Source: Beroe forskalii
Lineage: Eukaryota; Ctenophora; Nuda; Beroida; Beroidae
Assembly (NCBI GenBank): GCA_011033025.1
Contig: WFMF01000036.1
Coordinates: 682,001-746,000 of the forward strand
DNA length: 64,000 nucleotides
Direction of reading: 5' to 3'
Part shown: positions 11,601 through 20,399 of the stretch, one piece after another
Layout of the letters: the number at the start of each line of letters is the position of its first letter
Position numbering within the stretch: the first letter of the stretch is position 1
The notes under the pieces: generated by a model
What the model saw: the letters and a program-made list of their open reading frames with translations, nothing else
Told to the model about the DNA's origin: nothing
Databases searched by the model: none
Program-made: the position numbers and the translations under genes

Positions 11601-14042
11601 GCTGCATCAGGTAGGTTGTCATCATTGTGCGTTGGATGAAAATAAAGCGGCGAAACATGTGACTATAATAAGTTTATCTCAGTGAAATTACAAAATTGAT
11701 TTCTGATCAGTGATCATAGTGCGCTGTAGCATGTCCCATAGAACCTCATCAGAGAGCATTCGCCATTCAGTAATGGATGGAACTCTTCACTGGCACTCGC
11801 CTCTATACTTTGTTAGACCGGCCACTGGGGAGGTGCGGGAATCGTTCCCATCCACAGTCCCCCAGGTGTCATAGGTGTGTCCCCTCGGGACAACGCCTCC
11901 TACACTGAGCTCGACTAGCTGGATCCCTCGTAAATTCCTCGTAATATAAATCCCTCGTTTAGTAGTACTAGTAATTAACCTCATCTCTATTCCAGGTGTC
12001 ATCTGCCAGTAACCAGTACGCAGACACGCAACTAGTGCATTTCTACCGGTGGCTTACCAGCTCCAACTCGCTGCTCTACGACCCTGCTCTAGCCAGGGTC
12101 GTCAACAGCAGCATTAAGAAGCTCTTCTTGCAACTCATTATGGAGGTTTTGTAATAACGATTTCAGATGCCTATTTTTCAGATCCAATTTTTTGTTAGTC
12201 GTCGACATCTGGATCCGCAAGTCAATGGATCATTAGTTTGACTTTGTATGGATGTTGATGTTTTGAAAACTCCTCCCTTTTTTATGAGGCCACATTAATG
12301 CCCTTGTACGGCTCGGGTGTTCCTCCACATTACATACAGGGCTCTCAAAATTAGAATTGAGAAGGTATTATTTAAACTCTAAGTTTGATACTACCAACGA
12401 GTACCACCAGGTTCGTAAACTTGGCTCCTCTATCGTGTATTGCGACATGAACCGGATTGTGGTGGCCACCAAGAAGCGAACTGTCGAGGACGCGCACAAC
12501 TACATCGACTACATCGTCAACAGCATCACCTCACAAGAACTGTTCGGCTGCATCGGATTGCAGGTATTCTTGCTATAGTAACCGCTTATTTCAGTTTTGT
12601 GGCCTTCATAACTGTAGATTTCTACAGGCAGCGAAATTAAATGGGGTTCAATTCATGATTCCAAATATCAATGTGTAGAGTGTTTCTCCCTACTTACTGA
12701 GTTAGGAATGAGTAACTAATTCCTTGTTTCTAAGGTCACTAAGAGTTGGGAGAACCTGCTATGGTTGGACGCTGTGAACTACGGGGGAGCCCTGAAGAAC
12801 TCCGGGGACCTGGCCCCCACCATCCACATGAACTGGAACCTCAAGAAGTTCCTGCCTGAGGATGGGAGTATACAGAAGTTCTTCCAGCTGATCATTGCAG
12901 GGTACATTCAGGTGGGCATTCTTAAGCTTCGTGTTTGTTGACTGAGGCGCGTCTGCTGCTTTACTGTGTCAGTGAAAGTAATATAATCGATAGTGTCTTA
13001 TGTCGCCCATTATAGTACATCCAGGCCGCTTTGGGTAAGCTACCCTGTATCTGATATAACTTCAGGCTGTGAATAAGATGATCAGTGACTCAGTGGAGGA
13101 ACATGTCCCAGGGGAAACCCCGATCAGGCGAGCATCCCAGAAAACAGACTCCCTCGACAAGTCGGCCCTTCAGACATTCGTAGCGGACAAACTGATGACC
13201 CAACTGTACAGCATAGTGCAGCGGATACATAGCAACATGCCTAGCAACATGTTGGGAGACAGGGATGTCTTCCCCAAGCAACCAGGTAACTTCCTTTCGA
13301 TAAAGAGAGCTGCTAAATGTTCTGCTTTTTAAGCGTTGGAGAACTCACTAATTTTCTTTCCAATACCTTGCAAAAGTGCAAATTTTTGATACCCTTGGGC
13401 TCTTTTTTATTTTGGTCATTTTTTCAATTTTCACAGCTTCTCTATTCACCTATCCCATTTTCAGGATCTCACCTTGAACTGAAGAACCCAGCGTTGGAGT
13501 TCATTAAGAGCGTCTGTAAGATTCTCAGTCTGGACAGCACGATAGCGGGTCAGGTGAACAAGCTGAAGCGGGATCTGCTGCGCCTGGTTCAGGTTGGGGA
13601 GTTCTCGGAAGCGAGCATTTTCCAGGACCCTTGCCTCTCCTTCGTGCTGGCTGAAGTTATCTGCAAGAAGTGCAGCAACTGCCGGGATGTGGACCTGTGT
13701 CGGGACCCCTACCTGGAGCCGGGGCCGCCCCCCATGTGGGTGTGTGCCCACTGCTCCACCCCCTACGACATAGACCTCATTGAGGGCTCCCTGGTGAGAC
13801 ACCTCCAGGAGCGGTTACTGCAGCACACCCTCCAAGACGTGGTGTGTGCTAAGTGCGGGGGAGTTAAGAACACCAACATGGCGGAGTACTGCTCCTGTGC
13901 CGGCAGTTTCGCTCCTCTCCATCACCTCACTGATCTGGAGAAGTGTTTGGGGGTGTTAGGCAGCATCGCATCCCACTTCAACCTGACCCTGCTCCAGGGA
14001 TTAGTCAAGTGGACCAAGGAACAGATCAACACCTCAAAGTGA
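5192..14042 (+). CDS. POLE: DNA polymerase epsilon catalytic subunit, C-terminal half (16 exons)
   Basis: Exons: 5192-5304, 5502-5690, 5860-6019, 6169-6298, 6575-6789, 7296-7371, 7601-7730, 8031-8159, 8344-8604, 11063-11164, 11512-11610, 11996-12145, 12411-12563, 12735-12911, 13066-13285, 13465-14042 (stop TGA 14040-14042). All have GT donors and AG acceptors, and phases join without a break, giving about 960 residues. Landmark matches to animal POLE: PRIFYVN, LYEYTVPEDVF, MLDWQRHASRKM, YARYVHVPIGN, DLGGKEEDDH, VNTILHSHHVNDIEG, HFYRWL, LGSSIVYCDMNRIV, NYGGALK, LEFIKSVCKILSLD. Known: this half is the inactive B-family polymerase module plus two cysteine motifs; it holds the Pol epsilon holoenzyme together and supports CMG-linked leading-strand synthesis in the nucleus. 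The N-terminal exonuclease/polymerase half is not in the window. A CHST15-like exon lies just upstream on the same strand, either nested in an intron or marking a break in the gene. Confidence 0.93.
5860..6789 (+). CDS. POLE: POLE exons 3-5 of those visible
   Basis: Exon 5860-6019 contains VTVPRIFYVN and NLYEYTVPEDVFQQHA. Exon 6169-6298 contains DVEGVYETNVPPLFRILVQL. Exon 6575-6789 contains FELESLQFRSEAEISYLSNV and LYEINSGKRN. Phases 1, 2 and 1 join cleanly. These residues belong to the C-terminal (DUF1744-type) POLE region. Acceptors: CGCCAG, TTACAG and TCCCAG. Confidence 0.88.
6880..7220 (-). repeat. Dispersed ATACGTGAAAA-type repeat, copy 1
   Basis: In the intron between POLE exons 5 and 6, the minus strand contains TTGAAGGAGAAAAAGTACGG and several AAATACGTGAAAA motifs. 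The same motif set occurs on the plus strand at 29830-30045 and 37045-37280. No coding potential. It is probably an old transposon family; ends were not defined. Confidence 0.45.
7296..8159 (+). CDS. POLE: POLE exons 6-8 of those visible
   Basis: Exon 7296-7371 reads NHYRSIYPQESEG; exon 7601-7730 reads FEVRVEDNMKTTGRAVQRYI; exon 8031-8159 reads VPWDSTDSLAMLDWQRHASR. The exon 8 donor is assigned at AA|GTCTTC (8160) so that the phase-0 join reads LSQ-WLEHN. The 16-mer TTCTTCAGCTCTCTCA occurs both at the end of exon 8 and at the start of exon 9, so the exact junction could shift by a few codons. Confidence 0.82.
8344..8604 (+). CDS. POLE: POLE exon 9 of those visible
   Basis: This 87-codon exon reads WLEHNITYARYVHVPIGN, then DLPVLAGDVFYARHLLKQNH, DLGGKEEDDH and YNTACVE, a clear POLE match. 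Its last 24 nt plus the donor GTGAG form the 29-bp unit that is amplified downstream. The first CTGCGTAGAG|GTGAGG at 8595-8610 is the ancestral donor. Which of the later near-identical donors is actually used cannot be told from sequence. Using the next one would add 29 nt and shift the frame. Confidence 0.9.
8581..10870 (+). repeat. 29-bp minisatellite made of the POLE exon 9 splice donor (about 79 copies)
   Basis: The unit starts GCTTACAACACTGCCTGCGT and ends AGAGGTGAG. It is repeated head-to-tail from the native exon end to about 10870. Variants include GCCTTAC and GCTTTAC starts, a shortened copy near 8868 and one missing a base near 10770. Every unit carries TAGAG|GTGAG, a good 5' splice site. 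The 29-bp period is not a multiple of three, so any retained copies would alter the frame. The array fills most of the intron between exons 9 and 10. Confidence 0.97.
11063..12145 (+). CDS. POLE: POLE exons 10-12 of those visible
   Basis: Exon 11063-11164 contains LAVNTILHSHHVNDIEG. Exon 11512-11610 contains AYDEAAQVNPAFKVLKTMVI. Exon 11996-12145 contains YADTQLVHFYRWLTSS and IKKLFLQLIME. All joins are phase 0. The exon 11 acceptor (GATAAG|GGG) is not pyrimidine-rich and lies at the edge of a three-copy 46-bp repeat, so its start is less certain than the others. Confidence 0.88.
11375..11512 (+). repeat. Three tandem copies of a 46-bp unit carrying the exon 11 acceptor
   Basis: Copies occupy about 11375-11420, 11421-11466 and 11467-11512. 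Each contains CTACATATAATCC, TAACCGTCAGG and TTGGTATAGATAAGG. The last copy supplies the AG used by POLE exon 11, so two decoy acceptors lie upstream of it. Confidence 0.85.
12411..13285 (+). CDS. POLE: POLE exons 13-15 of those visible
   Basis: Exon 12411-12563 reads KLGSSIVYCDMNRIVVATKK and VEDAHNYIDYIVNSI. Exon 12735-12911 reads WENLLWLDAVNYGGALK. Exon 13066-13285 reads MISDSVEEHVPGETPIRRAS and VADKLMTQLYSIVQRIH. These align along the region just before the cysteine motifs. The acidic insert found here in vertebrate POLE is short or absent. Confidence 0.9.
13465..14042 (+). CDS. POLE: POLE last exon with two cysteine motifs and stop codon
   Basis: The exon joins exon 15 in phase 1 (Gly codon split) and runs 192 codons to TGA. 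It begins HLELKNPALEFIKSVCKILS, followed by VNKLKRDLLRLVQVGEFSE. The first cysteine cluster is CKKCSNCRDVDLC with WVCAHC. The second is CAKCGGVKNTNMAEYCSCAG. Known: in Pol epsilon these CysA/CysB motifs bind metal (zinc; an iron-sulfur cluster has been reported in yeast) and contact the B subunit. All expected cysteines are present, arguing that this copy is functional. Confidence 0.95.
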
Positions 14043-15275
14043 ACAATTCTATTTGTCGTTACCGAAATTTAAATTGAAGAGCATTTTCAAGTAATAGTAT
14101 CTAACGTTTGGAAATGGAACGACTGTTCTTATTTGTCAGACGTCTGTCACTCATTTCAAATATTCAATTTTATTTAAGAAGAACTCCGCGAGTTGCCAGG
14201 CTGAGGCGCGAAGTCCTTATACAATTACGCTAATAGTATTTTTTATTTTAATTTTATTTTATTCTAAGTTTATATTGTATTGGTAATGGTATTGGTATTG
14301 ATAGTGTTATTTATTGCACTTGTATTGAATTAATAATTTAGATTAAATTCAATCAATTTTGAACTCGAAGTAATCAATTGTCCTTGAGCATTGAGTAATC
14401 AATTGTCCAAAATCATTGAACAAGTATTGAACTCAATTTGAGTTCAATACTTGAACTTCAAGTTCAGTGATTTTGGCAGTTCCACTTCCTGTAGAGAGCT
14501 AAGTTCTCAAACGGTGGCTGTACAACATCAATCAGTTGTAAAAACTTGCTCATGTCATGTCTGTCCTTGAGAATGAGAGACCTTGCCAAGCATTGCCTGG
14601 TCCCCTTGCTAAACACAAATATCCCTGTTTGCGACGCGCGTCCTTCCTCAGTAGGGAAGCGCGCGGCGCCTACACACCTATGTGCTATGGGGCTTAGGAA
14701 GGTCCCTGGGGCAGACAACGTCTGGCAAGAGAGACCCTGACCCTCGTGTCCTCGTGAGAATCAACGTTTGTCATTGAAAAGGATTACCTTACCACATGTT
14801 ACGTGTCCCTGTTTGTTCGCGCTTGCGCGCGCTTTTCGTAGAAAAGTCACAAACAGAACCGCAACAATCGTATTCGCTCCTCAGCTCGGGGCGCATATTA
14901 CGCCCTATTAGTGATTCAACCATATTTGGGCATTAATTGTTTGAGTGCGCGCGTCGTACGCCGCGCTCTAGGTTGAAGTCACTCTACAGAGATGACCATA
15001 TTTTGAATCCTCAAATCGCGTTGGATAAAGTGAAGTATGACGTGGTCAGGTTTAACAGGCGTTCCTTGACATAATTGTCAGGTGATACCCATATATGGAA
15101 TAAACTATCTGCTGAGCACTAGAGTGAGGAATGTGTCCGGCTTTCCATAAACAGTTGATGTTTTTACGCAGTTCGTTGCTAATGCTACTCATTACTTCAT
15201 TAAATTATTTGTTTTGTGTGGCCATCGGCTCTTTCTACTTTTCTAACCGTTTTGATTATGCTAATTGATATTTGC
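14043..15275. other. POLE 3' flank without a recognised gene
   Basis: This 1.2 kb follows the POLE stop. ATTAAA near 14353 could serve as a poly(A) signal. A 33-bp near-perfect palindrome lies at 14421-14453. The frames at 14464-14740 resemble no family I recognise, and no exon structure is visible. Confidence 0.4.
14421..14453. repeat. 33-bp palindrome downstream of POLE
   Basis: Arms CAAGTATTGAACTCAA and TTGAGTTCAATACTTG flank a single central T (16 + 1 + 16). It is about 380 bp past the POLE stop codon and could form a cruciform or an RNA hairpin. Confidence 0.85.
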
Positions 15276-15279
15276 TTGT

Positions 15280-15885
15280 GAGATGTGACTCTGTGGGCCC
15301 GGCTATATCTACATTTTATTATATGCTTGCAGGAGACTCTGTTGGCCCGGCTCTATCTACCCCATTTGATTATGCTTGCTGCAGAGCTCTCTGTGGGCCC
15401 GGCTCTATTTACTCCATTTGATTATACTTGCTGCAGGAGACTCTGTGTGCCCGGCTCTATCTGCTCCATTTGATTATGCTTGCTGTAGTTGACTCTGTGT
15501 GCCCGGCTCTATCCACTCCATTTGATTATGCTTGCTGTAGTTGACTCTGTGTGCCCGGCTCTGTCTACTCCATTTAATTATGCTTGCTGCAGGAGACTCT
15601 GTGCTTCTGTGGGCCCGGCTCTATCTACTCCATTTAATTATGCTTGCTGCAGGAGACTCTGTGGGCCCGGCTCTGTCTACTCCATTTGATTATGCTTGCT
15701 GCAGGAGCTCTGTGTGCCCGCTCTCTAGTATCTACTCCATTTAATTATGCTTGCTGCAGGAGACTCTGTGGGCCCGGCTCTGTCTACCCCATTTGATTAT
15801 GCTTGCTGCAAGACTCTGTGGGCCTGGCTCTATCTACTCCCTTCAATTATGCTTGCTGCAGGAGACTCTGTCGGCCCGGCTCTAT
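15280..15885 (+). repeat. Minisatellite, about 52-bp unit, about 11-12 copies
   Basis: Each unit contains GACTCTGTG, GCCCGGCTCTATCTACTCCA and TTTGATTATGCTTGCTGCAG with small indels. The plus-strand frames across 15285-15744 are repeat-encoded and not taken as genes. Confidence 0.9.
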
Positions 15886-16340
15886 TAAAAAAAAGGGAAG
15901 AAGAGACGACAATTTTTTTTATTTAAAAACACCATGATCCTGTTTATTTTTTTTTTTTTATTTTTTTTTTTTAATTTTTTTTTCCCCCAAAAAACAAAAT
16001 TAAATTTATAAAAGATGACCCCCCTTAAATATTCTGTTTGTATCAGCTCCAAAATTCAAGATTTGGGGAGGAGGTAAAGGGGCCAAACCCTGGGGGGGGG
16101 CTCCCTTTTTAGGGGTGGGGCAAGTTTTTCCCCCCCCAAAAAATTTTGGGTTTTCAAGTCAGAATGTTTTGGGGCCGGTTAAAAAATTTAAAAATTTTTA
16201 AAAGAAAAGTGGAAGTTTATGTTCCTTTTCAGCATTTGCCTAACCCTTTCCCCCAAAGACCCCCCTTGGCCCCATTGTTTTTTTATTTAAATTTTTTTAA
16301 AAAATTTTAATTTTTTTTTTTTTCCTTGAAAATTTTGGGA
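15886..16340. other. Homopolymer-rich low-complexity stretch
   Basis: Long runs of T, A, C and G (for example near 15905, 15945-15985, 16090 and 16310) sit directly after the minisatellite. The texture is unlike the rest of the window and may reflect an assembly or base-calling problem. No gene seen. Confidence 0.5.
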
Positions 16341-16616
16341 AGTTATGAGAAGCCTACAACAATGGAGACATTGATTTATTACGGCACTTTGATGTGGTTT
16401 TAGAAAAAAAATATGAACCACAAACAGCCTACGAAGTGTTGATATGATGTTGAAAACTTTCACAATTAGAATGATGCATCAACATCATCTCCTATTTAAA
16501 TATAAATCAAAGACTCAGTTAAGTTGAAAATTTAATAGGGAGCAACTTTTTAGAGTCAGTTCAAAAATCTTGGGGGGGCTTCAGCCCCCCTAGCCCCCCC
16601 GGGAATTACGGCCCTG

Positions 16617-17265
16617 TCAGCGTCGTAACCCTTTTTAACAAGAACACCCTCAATTTTAGCGATTTCAAGTAGTTATAACTCAGCCATTTGAACGAATTGG
16701 ATCTCAAATTTTAAACTCCGAGCGCACAGCGAAGGCGCGGAAACTCTCAATTTTCAATTTGATCGTCGGGAACGTACCCGTAAAAATTTTTTTGAAATTC
16801 GGCGAATCCATGAAAACATATAGTTGGGGCTGGTAAGCGCAGCGATGCGTACGCATCGCGTATTGATTTCAGTGTGAATAAGTTGTCATAACTTGGGCAT
16901 CTTTATCCAATCGATCTGAAATTTTGACAGTTGCACCTTTGACCTCAAACATGCGACGTATCGATTTTGGGTGGAAATCCTATAACGGGAAATAGCCCAA
17001 ATTTCTCCGTGAAATGGGGGAACATGAGAGATCTCCGTTAGAATTGTCCATCAAGTTTTCCCTTGACCCCTTCGGGTCCTGGGGCCTTCGGCCTCGCACC
17101 GTTAGGTTCGGCCGCTCGGCCCTTTCGGCTCAGAATGCGGGGCTTGCCAGTTAGCCCTGATATTGGATGATTCGATATTCGAAGATCGAATATCGAATAA
17201 TTCGAATATTGAATATTTGCCCGATTCGGTAACCCTACTGGCGAGGGATGAAGTCCATGATTTGG
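16617..17265. repeat. Repeat block shared with 54171-54900
   Basis: Starting at CAGCGTCGTAACCC, this block matches the sequence left of the third POLE copy almost continuously. Shared marks include AGTAGTTATAACTCAGCC, CTCCGAGCGC, TATAACGGGAAATAGCCC and the palindromic stretch ATTCGAAGATCGAATATCG near 17178. Copy 1 of POLE (5840 onward) lacks it, so copies 2 and 3 are more closely related to each other than to copy 1. Confidence 0.8.
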
Positions 17266-17990
17266 GAGTATTCAGATTTCTGAGACATTTGCATACGGAA
17301 ACTTCATGATGGCGAGTAGGCGATAATAATTAACACAGTGGGCGCATATTTGAGTTATTGAGATAGGGAATCCTCTTTTGAGAATATCTACACTGCTATT
17401 CCTGAATGTCTCCCTTACCCTTAGTTGAATGTTTCCAAGATAGACACCCAATAGTCGGAATGTTCCGTGTCTCCCAGCGGCACTACTTGGATGACCCAGA
17501 TGCTCCTCAGGATGCTCTGCTGGCCTTGCCGCACGAACTTGTCCATGGTCCGAACTCCGCCTTGTTTCCGAGTAGGGGCTACTTCCGAACGCCGATACCC
17601 GTCAGGGTCGGCAGTGGTAGAATATAATACAGGCCTGATTTGGGAAATCTTGGAAGTTTCAAACTGCAGAGGGAATCCAGGAACGCTAAATCTTCCATGC
17701 AACCGGTCACTTCCCATCTACTAGGGTATGGTGAGGAGATCGGACGTTAGACCCCAACTAATCGTGACGTTAGTTCCGAAACTCGACCAAGGCTTACCTT
17801 GGAAGTCAGAATTGTGCTCTTTATTTTCTGTAACTTCCACTTCTGCTTTTTGTGGAATGAAAGCCAACTGAACTGTGCCATGCCTCCCAAATATGGGCGG
17901 CTCACCTGTGAAAAGAGAAGAAAATAACTAAGAACTTGGAGAAAGACACGATTCATTCAATTACGATATGGCCATGTTTATGGTCCAAAA
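17265..17990 (-). pseudogene. POLE exon 1-2 fragment, copy 2 (inverted)
   Basis: On the minus strand this repeats the POLE exon 2 region (about 17422-17612) and exon 1 region (about 17800-17912) in order, with the intron between them. Compared with 5192-5690 there are several small deletions. A 3-nt loss near 17497 is in frame; others near 17436-17445 and in the exon 1 copy break the frame. The remaining 14 exons are absent, so it cannot make POLE. The insertion target of the 7-kb element is present here in empty form (GTCAGGGTCGGCAGTGG, about 17601). Confidence 0.85.
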
Positions 17991-18687
17991 AGTCCATTCT
18001 AGCCCAAAAATTGGGGGTTTTAGGATTAGGTTGAATTACAGAGTCCTACAAATAAATAATTTTCAAATGCGACATTTTTGGTCGTCCCCATATGGTCTTC
18101 CGATCCCAATGATATTGATTATAAATGATGAGCGATGTCTCATCCCTGTTGAGCAAATTAATTTAGCACTTCCTACCTAGTTTACTGTAGAGAATTTAGA
18201 AAATAACATCAAATATATATTTATGATATTTCAAATAAAAATTTGTTACAAAAAGGTTTTTCTTTCCTGGCATCCTTGTTCAACGAGATTTTTTTCTGGA
18301 TTTTGAAATTTTGTCTTTAATTTCAAGATCCGAGGAGTTGTTGAAAAAAGGGGGTAGGGGTGATTTTGGGACTGCAGTGTCCAAGATTGGCCTGTGATGT
18401 TTCAAATTGACCTGTTTCGTCTAAGATGGATCTTCGTGGTCTCCTTTGGCCATTTTTATGTCTCAAATGGGCCTGTGATGTATCAATTAATAGGCATACA
18501 TTGTCACGAATCGGCCAGTGATGTCTTAAATGGGCTTGTATTATCTCAAATAGGCCTGTGATGTCTCAAATAGGAATAATCAAGTTTCTGCTAAAAGTGG
18601 GCATGTGGTGAAAAAATTGGGTCGGAACTACGAAATATTCAAGCATCCTAGGGTGGGCCTGTGGCTACCTGAAAAGGAAAACCTTAG

Positions 18688-19884
18688 TTAACCATACAAG
18701 AACCTTTCATCTCCCATGACCCTCGCTAATTCTTCATTAAATGGTTTATAAAATGAGTTAAGTAAGTCTCTTGTACTTTTTAACATGGCTAAATTTTTGT
18801 GTTTTCCTTTATTTTTGACTCGGCTATGTGATTCGATTTGCTGGTTAATTTCATCATGTTGCATCGGAGGAAGGTCTACAAACTCATATATGCTTGCTAA
18901 TGTTTTGGCTCGGTCTCCCATGTAATCCTCCAGCCGAATGACTTTCAACTGATCTCCGAACTTTTCCTTCCACTCCCGAATATAGCAGACGTAAATACTG
19001 AGAGCGATGGGAACGACAGCTCTGTCATAACGATCTAAATGCTTTGTATCGAAGCAGCATTTTCTGAAACCTTTCTCCTTCACGCAGACTCTGAACCTGT
19101 CTATTTCATTTCTGACAGCCTTGTCAAAGGCCTCAGCCGAAAGATTTTTTGGACCGAACGTAGACGGCCAATTATGGCCCAGGAAAAACAAGTATCCAGA
19201 CCACAAGCGGTCTATGGGGTTCCGGACCACTACCAGTACTTTAGCGTGGGGTGTGATGGCGTGGATTACGTCCGCATAGGAATAGGGACGCTCCTCCAAC
19301 TCCGGATACCTTTCTTCCCAGAACAAGTAATGCCACACCAGGGTGGCTGAGCTATCAAACAGAACAGTACTCGTGCCTACTTTCCACGGCTGAAGTCCTC
19401 GGAGGTAGGATGAAAAGGGTCGCTTCACGAAGTTACGCATTTCTCTCCAATTGTGCGGTAACCTGTACCTTGACCACCACTTGTGTTCCTTCTTCACGCC
19501 GGACCGTATGTCCGGGTGGAAGTTTATCTTCTCATGGAGCTCTGAAGAGCCACACTTGATGAAGCCCCCCAAGTAAAGACGAGGCAGACACAGCAGTTCT
19601 GTCTGGTTAGTCTTGTTGAACCAGCAGAAGCTCTTGTAATTCTCAAGGAATGCTGCAGGCAGGGCCTCCTTGACTTCAGGATTCTCCTGCCAGAAGTAAC
19701 TCAGGTTAGATCTGTAGGGGGCGGCTTCCTGGAATAATCCGGGTATTTCTGCGGCCATGTCGATGAAATCCACGGGGTTTTCCGGTAGAGAAACGGTAAC
19801 TTGGGTGTTTTGGGTCGGACTATTTGGGATGACTTTGTAGCCTGTTATCAAAAGCAAGATCACCAGTAAGGCCGTGACTTTGAT
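18688..19884 (-). CDS. CHST15-like carbohydrate sulfotransferase, main 3' exon (copy 2)
   Basis: Seen: an open frame from the TTTCAG acceptor (exon start 19884) to the stop at 18688-18690, about 398 codons, with no stop or frameshift. It keeps the hydrophobic start (LLITGYKVIPNSP), a 5'-PAPS motif FIKCGSSEL, the KEHKWWSRYR motif, a 3'-PAPS motif VVRNPIDRLWSGY, and the RLEDY and FYKPFNEELARVMGDE tail. About 18 to 20 residues differ from copy 1. One changes KCGST to KCGSS in the PAPS loop, replacing Thr by Ser. Known: CHST15-type enzymes sulfate GalNAc-4-sulfate in Golgi glycans. Inferred: a recently duplicated, possibly still active paralogue. As in copy 1, the ATG must lie in an upstream exon not identified. 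Both neighbouring POLE exons are broken, while this exon has stayed open. Confidence 0.83.
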   Translation of the reverse strand: MKVTALLVILLLITGYKVIPNSPTQNTQVTVSLPENPVDFIDMAAEIPGLFQEAAPYRSNLSYFWQENPEVKEALPAAFLENYKSFCWFNKTNQTELLCLPRLYLGGFIKCGSSELHEKINFHPDIRSGVKKEHKWWSRYRLPHNWREMRNFVKRPFSSYLRGLQPWKVGTSTVLFDSSATLVWHYLFWEERYPELEERPYSYADVIHAITPHAKVLVVVRNPIDRLWSGYLFFLGHNWPSTFGPKNLSAEAFDKAVRNEIDRFRVCVKEKGFRKCCFDTKHLDRYDRAVVPIALSIYVCYIREWKEKFGDQLKVIRLEDYMGDRAKTLASIYEFVDLPPMQHDEINQQIESHSRVKNKGKHKNLAMLKSTRDLLNSFYKPFNEELARVMGDERFLYG

Positions 19885-20399
19885 CTGAAATGATGTAAAG
19901 TATGTAAAAAGTATGTAAACCCCGTAACCCGGTTAAATAAGCTGATTTTTCACGAATTGCTTATTATTTTCAAGCAGTTCGAATGAAGAAACATAGCAAT
20001 TAACATTAAGATCTACCTATTAAATCGTCGTATGAAAAATTCATCTATTTAAATCGATGACATTATTCAAGCTTACTCTTGATTGCAGATGACATCTCAT
20101 GACACTTTCAGGATTTTACTTTTCAACCCTAATGTTAGGGAACGTGTTGTTAATTTACTAGTTTAAGCGATTGAGATGAGAAGTAAATCGGTCATTAGGC
20201 TTGGCAAACGAAAGTAATATTTCATTCAAAGAGGCAAAGAAAATTTATTTATGCTTCCAAAAATCAAAATTCAAATCATTTCAAGTTTGCGTTAAATTTG
20301 CAGCCCTCGTACATGAATAATTGTAGTGGTTACGAGCGTAGGCTGTAGCCGTAGCCGGTCTCGTGTAGTATAGGCTTCAGCCTGCACGTTAAAAGATGT

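Larger units (their letters stand above)
17265..20365 (-). repeat. Arm B of the large inverted duplication
   Basis: This is the reverse-complement partner of 1900-5840, with the CHST15-like exon at 18688-19884 and the POLE fragment at 17265-17990. Outer similarity ends near the CGGCTACAGCCTACGCTCGT motif at about 20335-20357. Inner similarity ends where the repeat block 16617-17265 begins. Confidence 0.85.

Noticed and set aside
14464-14740. Opposed frames after POLE with moderately complex peptides
   Set aside because: No splice context, no recognisable domain, and both strands are open over the same bases.
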